Assembly: GCA_963556145.1 (NCBI GenBank)
Contig: OY744464.1
Span: 558,001-622,000 of the forward strand
Length of the DNA: 64,000 nt
Direction: 5' to 3'
Source of the DNA: Hygrocybe punicea
Taxonomy: Eukaryota; Basidiomycota; Agaricomycetes; Agaricales; Hygrophoraceae
The notes beneath the pieces were generated by a model that worked only from the letters and a program-made list of their open reading frames with translations, did no database searches and had not been told where the DNA came from. Shown here piece by piece: positions 55,613 through 64,000 of this stretch (position 1 is the first letter of the stretch; each line of letters begins with the position of its first letter). Made by a program: the position numbers and the translations under genes.

Positions 55613-56334
55613 TGAGAAAAGCCCACGGGACATATAGAATATCCCATGGGACACTTATCTTGTCTTAGAAAACCGCCCATGGGACATAGAACATCCCTTG
55701 GGATAGTTTCACTCTTATAGAAACAGCCCATGGGACATGAAAAATATTGCTTGGGATATTTACATTAACCAAGACAAAGCCCATAGGACATATAAAATAT
55801 CCCTTGGGATATTTACTTTACCCACAAAAAAGCCCATGGGACATATAAAATATCCCTTGGGATACCTTTGTTATCACAGAAACAGCCCATGGGACATATA
55901 AAATATCCCTTGGGATATTTACTTTACTCAAAAAAGCTCCAATCTACAGGCTGGTGGGACTGCCTGCTTGCTCAGCATCTGCCAAGTCACACAATAATAA
56001 TCATAGCAATGCCACATGTTACATAATTTTAATTTACCAACCACTCAAAATAGACATAGCAAATTAAATAATTATTTTCACTAAATACATGGTATTCTAA
56101 TTTATAAGGGGAGAGACAGGGAGGTGGAGGAGAGGAGAGGAGAGGGGGAATGGCAGGAGGAATGGCAGGGGGTGGGCAGGGGGAGAAGGGGCAGGAGGTG
56201 GATGGGAGGTGGGGATGGTGGATGGACAGCATAGGCAGGGGGAGAAGGGGTAGGAGACAGCCAGGGGGAGAATGGAAAGGAGGAGGGAGGAGGGGGAGGG
56301 GAAAGGAGGGAAAGGGAAGGACCAACAATACATA

Positions 56335-56524
56335 CCGGTGTTCCCCTGGTGTCCACGCCCCTCCGCATCCTCGCCCTTGTCCCCGTCCCTGTCCTTGTCC
56401 TCGTCCTCGTCGTCCCGGTCCCCGTCGTCCTCGTCGTCGTCCTCGTCCCCGTACCCATCCGCCTTGTCCTCATCCTCGTCGTCCCTGTCCCCGTCGTCCT
56501 TGTCCTTGTCCTCGTAGTCCCCGT

Positions 56525-56555
<31 letters not shown>

Positions 56556-56960
56556 GTTACCGCGTGGCCCTGTTCCCGTTCGCGTTGTCGTTGCCGTCCC
56601 GTTTGCCATCCCGTCCTCGCCATTTCAGTCCTCGTCGTCCCTGCTGCCGTTGTCCTCGTTGTCCCGGTCGCCGTTGTCCTCGTCATCGTCCCGGTCGTCC
56701 TCGTTTCCATCGTCCGTTGCTCCCGTCCCCATTCTCGTGCTCGCTGTCCTCGTCGTCATCCTTGTTGTCCCGGGTTCCGCGGTCCTCATCGTCCCGTTCC
56801 CCCGTCCCGATCGTCTTCGTTTCCTCGTCCATGTCGTGGTTCCCGTTGTCGTTCCCGTTGTCTTCCCCTTTCGCACCGTGGTCGCGTTCGTTCGTTTACC
56901 CCTCGTCCTCATTCTCGTCGTCCCTGTTCTTGCTGTCGTGGTCAGCCCGGGTTGTCCCCA
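56335..56960 (+). repeat. GC-rich CGTCCTCGTCC simple array, left arm
   Basis: Degenerate CGTCC/TCGTC repeats. Open frames in several phases are by-products of the repeat. The mirrored array is at 58135-58735. Confidence 0.85.
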
Positions 56961-58134
56961 TTCTGGGCTGTGTCCTCCCTCCTTGTTGCCCGCATCCGCG
57001 TCTGCTTGTTTTGTTCGCGTTCATTTGGCATGAGGGTGCGTGAAAAAAAGCCTAAAAGTATTTAAGTAGTTAGTAGAATAAATGAAAAGCATAAATGGAC
57101 CACTTACCTGGGGTGCTCTGGCATCCGCACCGTTGTCGCGTCGTTGTTGAAAGCGACAAGTCTTGTTGAACTCGTGCACGAGACTTTCAACCGGAATTTG
57201 CCGATGTCCCAAACGGGGTCGAGTTGCCATATAGGGAAGGGTGGCTGGATTTTCTTATTATTATTACATGTACTACAGCACCTCAATTGCCAGGGCAAGA
57301 CCCTGAAGAGATATAGGTATGCTATACCTACCCCACAGGGAGTTTTTGTATTTTATTTCATTTTATATGGGGAGATATTCACAATGCATTCTATGCCTCT
57401 GCCAAAAATGGACCCTTAAACACCTAACTTTGCGACTACAGGTCTGAAAAATCTAAATTTAATTCTATGGGTACTAGGGAAGGTGTACATTGTGTTCCAG
57501 ACAAGTGCCTGGTAGTTGGTGGTGCGGGGAATGTGTTGTAGCCAAAATATTATGAACTTGTCACTCACATTCGAATCATGATTATACGGACTTTTGATTG
57601 TCTAGCCACAATGCAAAGATCCAAATCCATTTTGGCTACAACACATTCTCCGCACCACCAACTACCAGGCACTTGTCTGGAACACAATGTACACCTTCCC
57701 TAGTACCCGTAGAATTAAATTTAGATTTTTCAGACCTGTAGTCGCAAAGTTAGGTGTTTAAGGGTCCATTTTTGGCAGAGGCATAGAATGCATTGTGAAT
57801 ATCTCCCCATATAAAATGAAATAAAATACAAAAACTCCCTGTGGGGTAGGTATAGCATACTTATATCTCTTCAGGGTCTTGCCCTGGCCATTTAGGTGCT
57901 GTAGTACATGTAATAATAATAAGAAAATCCAGCCACCCTTTCCTATATGGCAACTCGACCCCGTTTGGGATATCGGCAAATCCCGGTTGAAATTCTCGCG
58001 CGCGAGTTCAACAAGACTTCGTTTTCAACAACGATGCGACAACGGGTGCGGATGCCAGAGCACCCCAGGTAATTATTCTTTATCTTTTTTCTTCATTCTA
58101 CTGACTACTTAAACACACTTGTAGGTTTTTTTCC

Positions 58135-58735
58135 CTCACCCTCGTGCCAAACGAACGCGAACGCGGCAACAGCAACAAGCAGACGCGCATGCGGGCGACA
58201 AGGAGACGGTACGCAGCCGAGAACGGGGACAACCCAGGCCCACTATGACAGCAAGAACGAGGACGACGGGAATGAGGACGACGGGGTAAACGAACGAACG
58301 CGACCACGGTGCCAAAGGGGAAGACGACGGCAAGGGGAACGGGAACCACGACACGGACGAGGAAACGAAGACGAGGACAGCGGGCGGACGGGAACCACGG
58401 ACAATGGAAACGAGAACGACCGGGACGGGGAACGGGACGACAGCAGCAGGGACGACGAGGACGGAAACGGGGCCACGCGGTAACGACGAGGACAAGGACA
58501 AGGACGGGGACTACGAGGACAAGGACAAGGACGACGGGGACAGGGACGACGAGGACGAGGACAAGGCGGATGGGTACGGGGACGACAAGGACAAGGACAA
58601 GGCGGATGGGTACGGGGACGAGGACGAGGACGAGGACGACGGGGACTGGGACGACGAGGACGACGGGGACCAGGACGACGAGGACGACGGGGACGACGAG
58701 GACGAGGACGAGGACAAGGGCGAGGGGCATGGACA
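58135..58735 (-). repeat. GC-rich GGACGACGAGG simple array, right arm
   Basis: Inverse of the left-arm array, with differing unit order. Confidence 0.85.
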
Positions 58736-59509
58736 CCAGGGGAACACCGGTATGTATTGTTGGTCATTCCCTTTCCCTCCTTTCCCCTCCCCCTCCTCCC
58801 TCCTCCTTTCCATTCTCCCCCTGGCTGTCTCCTACCCCTTCTCCCCCTGCCTATGTGCTGTCCATCCACCATCCCCACCTCCCATCCACCTCCTGCCCCT
58901 TCTCCCCCTGCTCACCCCCATTCCCTGCCATTCCCCTCTCCTCCACCTCCCTGTCTCTTCCCTGATAAATTAGAATAACATGTAGTTAGGTAAAATAATT
59001 ATTTAATTTGTTATATCCATTTTGAGTGGTTGGTAAATTAAAATTATGTAACATGTGGCATTGCTATGATTATTATTGTGTGACTTGGCAGATGCTGAGC
59101 AAGCAGGCAGTCCCACCAGCCTGTAGATTGGAGCTTTTTTGAGTAAAGTAAATATCCCAAGGGATATTTTATATGTCCCATGGGCTGTTTCTTCGATAGC
59201 AAAGGTATCCCAAGGGATATTTTATATGTCCCATGGGCTTTTTTGTGGGTAAAGTAAATATCCCATGGGATATTTTATGTGTCCCATGGGCTTTTTCTTG
59301 GTTAACGTAAATATCCCAAGCAATATTTTTCATGTCCCATGGGCTGTTTCTGTAATAGTGAAAGTATCCCAAGGGATGTTCTATGTCCCATGGGCTGTTT
59401 TCTAAGACAAGATAAGTATCCCATGGGATATTCTACATGTCCCATGGGCTGTTTTCTAGACAAGATAAGTATCCCATGGGATATTCTATATGTCCCATGG
59501 GCTTTTCTC

Positions 59510-59895
59510 AGGTAAAATAAATATCCCAAGGGATAAAATAAATGTCCCAAGGGATAAAATAAATGTCCCAAGGGATAAAACAAATATCCCCAGAGATAAA
59601 GTAAATAGCCCAAGGGATGAAATAAATATCCCAAGGGATGAAATAAATAGCCCAAGGGATGAAATAAATATCCCAAGGGACGGAATAAATATCCCCAGGG
59701 ATAAAGTAAATAGCCCAAGGGATGAAATAAATATCCCAAGGGACGGAATAAATATCCCCAGGGATAAAGTAAATAGCCCAAGGGATGAAATAAATATCCC
59801 AAGGGACGAAATAAATATCCCAAGGGATTAAATAAATATCCCAAGGGACGAAATAAATATCCCAAGGGATGAAATACATATCCCAAGGGATGAAA
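59510..59895 (-). repeat. Tandem 20-21-bp array, right arm
   Basis: Inverse of the left array but with more units (about eighteen) and a higher-order pattern mixing ATCCCAAGGGA, ATCCCCAGGGA and AGCCCAAGGGA. The arrays have therefore changed length since the arms separated. Confidence 0.9.
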
Positions 59896-60995
59896 TTACA
59901 GTCCCTAGGCCTTTTAATCTATGCACACAAATATTTTCATAATTTTACCTATTTTATTTACAATGTTATAGCCATTTTTCAAAAAACATCAGCTTGAGCT
60001 GAGGCAACACCTGGTTGACAATATATCCCAGGAAAATATATATTCTCTCTGATGGTATTATAATATGTCCCATGGGATGATATTTCAGGCCATGATCCTT
60101 TCTCAAAATCATCCCTTGGGATAACTATTCAGCCTTTGGTCTTCTTTGGAAATTGTCCCTAGGGATAAAAATATAACCCTACGCTTGCCTACAGTCAGAA
60201 TGTCCCTGGGGCAATAAATTGTCCTTGGGAGTACCATGGTTATATGAACACTTAGATGGAACACCTACAGAGTTGTGTTACATCTAGTTAGTTGGGGCTA
60301 GGTGGTTGACTGAAGTGGATATACATACTGTTTACCCCGAATAAAAAATGCCTTCCTGACAGCGGATTTGCCAGATAATGCCCAGGCCCATCCTCGTATC
60401 TCCGTCCGACGATCAAATGAAATTTCATCCACAAAAACGGCCTGATCTGCAGTGTACAAGGTGCCAAATGTGTAGCGGTACATACGGCGGACCCTCTCAT
60501 TGCGCTCAAGGGCATTTTTCGTCAACTGAGTGAGGTGAGCACTGCGTCTATGTCTCAAGTTGCAAACAGGCAGTAGACACACACCTTCTTCATCATAAAA
60601 CCAGCTCTCGTCAGCGCACACCATGTTGTTGCTAGAGATACTGTCTTGCCCGTCCTTTGTTGTATGGTGTCTCTCAATTCATTAAGGTACGCGTCTGGCC
60701 TGAAACAGATTGTCCCTTCAATGAACTGGGCGGAGCTGGTCAAAAACTGTTGTGTAGTCCTCGGAAACAGATATTCACCTGAATGTTCTCCAGTGAAAGC
60801 ACCCGAGATGCACTGAGGAGACGAGGGGGCAGCTTGTTGTGTGCAACAGTGCCATCACATTTGCAACGGGCCAGAACCTGTTCGACCGTTCGCTTGGGTA
60901 TGCCGGAGAGCCGTACGATTTTGGCTACAGATAGAGAGAACGCCATCTTCACAATGATTTGCCTTGAATCGTCTGAAAGCGCACGCCCATGGGGC

Positions 60996-61378
60996 ATGAT
61001 GGTGGTTGTGAGCAAGAACTCCCATGCTCGTTGCATACATGCAACACTTGTCCAGCAGCACCTCAAAAATATGGGGCTGTCTCAATACACCCTATGCACA
61101 TGTTCTGAGACAATAAACATGTATTTTGAATGGCACTGCAACTAGTTATTGTAGAAATACTGTATATACAGGGTGCACTACCCTACCCTATGAAAAATGC
61201 GTCAAATCACTCCAAAAATGGTGGGGCTGCATAGCCCTTGATGAGGGGATCACGTACCTATCCACGATTTCTTTGTAGCTGCTGTAGTTATTGAGATATT
61301 CATCTCGCGAGCTGGGGGGGGGGTTTGCGGCAGATTTCGGCAGATTTCAAGCTCCGCCAACCTTTCTGAAAATGGCAA
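60996..61378 (-). repeat. Right TIR of the Tc1-like element
   Basis: Runs to the start codon of the transposase, so the promoter must lie within the TIR. Confidence 0.85.
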
Positions 61379-62204
61379 TAATTGGACAGGCATCCACTGT
61401 GGGTGCAGAATTCTATTTAAATATTAAGACGAGATTTTGTAGGACCGCAAAGGGCCTAAAAGGACCTGAAAGTTTCTAAAAGTTTCTACCTAGCGGGACT
61501 TTTCACTGAGCCTGACGCTTGAAGGCCGAAACTGTGTAATTTATTCAAACTCAGATTGATCACTCCTTACGATCCTCTCACAAGGAGTATAAAGCGCTAG
61601 AGAGTCAGTTGTCCGGTCCCTGCAGTCCACAATATCATGGCAGTGTTGCTTGCACCCAACCCTTCTCGGTGGCTCCTTATTCCACCTCATCACCTCTCAC
61701 CAGGACCCACCTGATTTTTTGCGCGGAATTGGTGTCCTCTTGGCCTGCTGTGAGGTGCAGCTCGCATAAGGTCTGAACCACTCTTTTCAGGGCCAGACTT
61801 TTGCATCATCATCTCCCTGTATTTATGGATCCAGATCGACACAGACGGACACTCCTAGAAATGAGCGATATATCCAACGGCACGGAGTCCTGTGGCAGGA
61901 CTCTTCATGAGGACAGCTGTTGGCGGTCTCCTTCGAGTCATCACACTCATTCAGGCATGTCTGAAAGTTGCCCTGGATGGCCAGCGAGATTCACTGAACG
62001 CAAGCACACCAATTATCCTTTTTCTCAGACTACCATCCTAGCGAATGTGCGAAGAACATTGGACGACCGAAGCCAGCCTACCAGTCTAATTTACAATGTC
62101 CAAATGTCAGGGTTATCCTTCAGCCGAGCCAATGCACGGAGAAGTTATTGCAGTGAGCATGTTGTGCCCCCCTGATGATTCAATTTGATGTTCTTTCGTC
62201 TATA
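61379..62204. other. Intergenic, possible promoter of the membrane-protein gene
   Basis: A TATA-like GAGTATAAAGCGC lies at 61589-61601. An open frame at 61801-62175 (124 codons) has no recognisable motif and may be a 5' exon or nothing. The missing end of the aldehyde dehydrogenase is not here. Confidence 0.4.
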
Positions 62205-63334
62205 GGTCAATCAAATCAATTACGCATGCCATTTGGACACTCGTCGCATGTCTTGGGATCCCATGGGTCACCACCCATGCGATCAGAGTTCAAACCTGGA
62301 TCAAGTTAATTACCATCTTGGCTGCTGTTCTGGCCCTGGTGCTGGCAACTCAGGTTGTGATAGACGATACCAATCCATGATGGACGTACCTTGGTGGCGG
62401 GTGGAATCCACAGCCCGGCTGCCAAAGTTGCACGCTGCAACTTGATGCATCACAATGTTATAAACAGACCTGGCATGATGTCACTGAAGAGGGGGCTTCT
62501 GCATTTATCACCCTGACAGGAGCCACCTCAGTCACACTGGTTGTCGTTCTACCGGGTCACAACTACAATCACACCAGCGTCAGCCTCACCATCAACGATA
62601 GTCCCCCCCAAACATATAATTACACCAATCCGACAAGTAACTTTTTGTACAACGAATATATTCTCCGCAGCACTCTCGATCCCTGCGAGAGTTCGTTATT
62701 TGTAATTATGAATGGACCATCATCCGCTTTGCTCTTTGATAGCATTATCCTCGATCTGAACAGCTGCACGACTGCTACATCACCTCAACCATCAGCAACT
62801 TCACATCAACCATCTCAACCAACATCAGCTTCCCCAACTAGCCATCGAAAACCAGTGGGTGCTGCTGTTGGAGGTTCTATAGCAGCCTTGGCAGTCATAG
62901 AAGCCGTTATTATCACCTTCATCATTTACAATCGATGACGAACTCGCCAACGAAATGAGCCGACAATAACGAACTTACATCCTGCCACATATGATATTCC
63001 ACCACCATTAACATCGTCTTACTATTCGCCCGCTCAATCTATGACCGGAATTCTCGCATCACAACAGTCTGGAGATCAACAAGCCACTACATATCCCACA
63101 CCAATGACACCAAGGGTGCTAGTGGATCGTGTACCTGCAAGCACCGATGGCCTCACCCCCGCCCAAATCGAGTTCGTGCATGGGTTGTATAGCCATAACG
63201 TACCTGTACCTGCTATTGCAGGTGTCATAGACAGGCTGATAAGGGAACAAGAAGTTTCTGTGCCTGCCAACATGGTGGATTCGAGCAATAGGGCTGAACA
63301 AAGCAGCATATTCAGACACCCTGGTTATGACTGA
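62205..63334 (+). pseudogene. Single-pass membrane protein gene with two TGA codons
   Basis: One frame spans the region: a hydrophobic, signal-like start (WIKLITILAAVLALVLATQ), then VVIDDTNP, an ectodomain with WTYLGGGW, CYKQTWHDVTEE, ITLTGATSVTLVVVLPGHNY and FDSIILDLNSC, a Ser/Thr/Pro stalk, a membrane span (GAAVGGSIAALAVIEAVIIT), a stop-transfer NR, then a tail ending GLTPAQIEFVHGLYSHNVPV and FRHPGYD. This layout is typical of Agaricomycete surface proteins of unknown function. TGA at 62378-62380 (before WTYL) and 62936-62938 (in the Arg-rich stop-transfer) interrupt it where Arg is expected. A 3' splice site TATAG at about 62205 suggests a lost or unseen first exon. Confidence 0.65.
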
Positions 63335-64000
63335 CTCGTGAGAGACGAAATGCTTTACTCTCCTGTACATCTCATTTCAATGAATGAGCCATTTTTTGTA
63401 GTGTCAAAGTAAAACCTCGTACTATGTCAGCAAACCTGTGCAATTTGAATTATCAAATATATGAACATGGTGGTATCAATAACAATCTAAACTGAAGTGG
63501 ATCTGGTGTAAATTACAGAGTAAATATGACTAATGATAAAGTAGTGAATTAGTTATATATATGAACACTACAAACTTGATATGAAAGATGCTAATTTACA
63601 ATCTGATATTGGGTTATGACAAATTGTAAGGAACAGGATATAATCAATTATAAAATGTATATCATTGTAGTATGGTGTCAGAATAGTATCTGAATAGCAT
63701 CAGTATGTGATAATACAGGAAATATCTATCGTAGGAGGGTAACAATGCTGTATGATTGGTATACTGTACCATTTCAGTTAATTCACTGGTAAATGTGACC
63801 TGTGACACTGCCAGTGAAATAGTCAATTCACCATATTTAGTAGTGATGCGTGACATGTAGCAAAATGATCCAAGTCACATTCAACCATGTTAGCACTAGA
63901 TATCCTGATTGATATCATCCAAGGTCATCTACCCAACCCAAACCTACATTGCTGTTGGAAAAACAAAAACAAACAATATCATATAATCAAAATCTTTGTG
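63335..64000. other. AT-rich intergenic end of window
   Basis: No gene, repeat or element border recognised. Confidence 0.5.

Larger units (their letters stand above)
54954..60317. mobile_element. Giant fold-back element, 5.36-kb palindrome
   Basis: The left arm 54954-57547 and right arm 57630-60317 are inverted copies of each other around an 82-bp loop (57548-57629). The tips read CACTTCAGTCAACCACCTAG. The exact 8-bp duplication GATATACA lies at 54946-54953 and 60318-60325. Arm modules from the tip inward: a TCCC..GGGA-rich block, a 20-21-bp tandem array, a CCCATGGGACATATAAAATA block, a G/A-rich block, a C/G-rich CGTCCTCGTCC array, and a unique inner block. There is no plausible transposase; the long GC-array frames are low complexity. 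The duplication size fits hAT mobilisation. Confidence 0.88.
54428..60997 (-). pseudogene. Tc1-like DDE transposase, intron invaded by a palindrome
   Basis: Start 60997 (MPHGRALSDD), then a helix-turn-helix (VAKIVRLSGIPKRTVEQVLA), FIEGTICFRPDAYLNELRD after a short intron, and FMMKK followed by LTKNALERNERVRRMYRY. Catalytic Asp 1 is in FVDEISFDRRTEIRGWAW (near 60410). The intron after GKQ, starting GTATGTATATCGG, holds the palindrome and ends ..GCTACAG near 54907. Asp 2 is in LIMDNARIHRHP (near 54740) and Glu in AYSPNFNPIEL (near 54610). The spacing fits DD34E if a small intron near 54655 is removed. A one-base insertion near 54826 (before FLDFICATLKRM) and TGA at 54640-54638 inactivate it. 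The stop at 54430-54428 after YHHCGYI looks like the natural end. Confidence 0.78.
52256..61378. mobile_element. Tc1-like DD34E transposon with two convergent genes
   Basis: Inverted repeats of about 390 bp (52256-52650 and 60996-61378) start TTGCCATTTTCAGAAAGG. TA follows the right end, but the left flank is T-rich with no clear TA, so the target duplication is unproven. Each TIR leads into one gene: ORF-B on plus (52675-54290) and a transposase on minus (60997-54428). They converge with a gap of about 140 bp. A 5.36-kb palindrome (54954-60317) sits in a transposase intron. Without it the element is about 3.75 kb. Confidence 0.8.

Noticed and set aside
56150..57065. Long Arg/Pro- and Val/Leu-rich open frames on the plus strand (and mirrored ones at 58098-58978)
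   Set aside because: They arise from CGTCC-type simple repeats inside the palindrome arms and are open in several phases at once.
62378..62938. TGA read as a sense codon (recoding)
   Set aside because: The intact CHAT gene ends in TGA, and some TGA-bearing genes here also have frameshifts, so decay is the simpler explanation.

Overview
The window is a transposon-choked stretch of a basidiomycete (most likely Agaricomycetes) nuclear genome. The evidence is short GT..AG introns of about 50-60 bp, TPR-CHAT proteins, a Crinkler-type protein with a kinase-like C-terminus (FGDLR motif), an alpha-type protein kinase, and Tad-like LINE, DIRS, hAT and Tc1 elements. I cannot name the species. No rRNA, tRNA or CRISPR was seen.

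Layout. 1-5437: the 3' end of an upstream gene, then a TPR-CHAT gene split by a 1.1-kb hAT-like element and cut off by a truncated LTR. 5438-13697: solo LTRs and hAT-like elements nested in each other, including a decayed hAT transposase. 15653-21241 (minus): one intact TPR-CHAT gene with four exons, the only clearly intact large host gene here. 21480-22290: fragment of a HeLo/kinase-like gene. 22320-42670 (minus): remains of one Crinkler-kinase gene, broken by a 1.35-kb fold-back element and by a 17.3-kb element with 864-bp terminal inverted repeats. 42900-48110: a decayed DIRS-like retroelement. 48890-52080: an aldehyde dehydrogenase pseudogene split by a non-autonomous LTR element that carries its own 533-codon ORF. 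52256-61378: a Tc1-like transposon with two convergent genes, whose transposase intron holds a 5.36-kb near-perfect palindrome. 62205-63334: pseudogene of a single-pass membrane protein.

The most notable object is the 17.3-kb element. Its inverted repeats enclose two convergent genes, an alpha-kinase (plus) and an integrase-core (DDE-like) protein (minus). The alpha-kinase exon was later split by a 9.75-kb LINE, and that LINE by a 2.17-kb terminal-repeat element and a 1.14-kb hAT-like element. The result is a four-level nest. Most insertion borders can be placed to the base by target-site duplications, and in several cases removing the insert restores the reading frame.

Decay has a clear signature. 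Almost every in-frame stop inside a recognisable ORF is TGA where an Arg codon (CGA) is expected, which points to C-to-T change at CpG. Positions rest on reading the sequence. Domain names come from recognising family motifs, and no database search was run.
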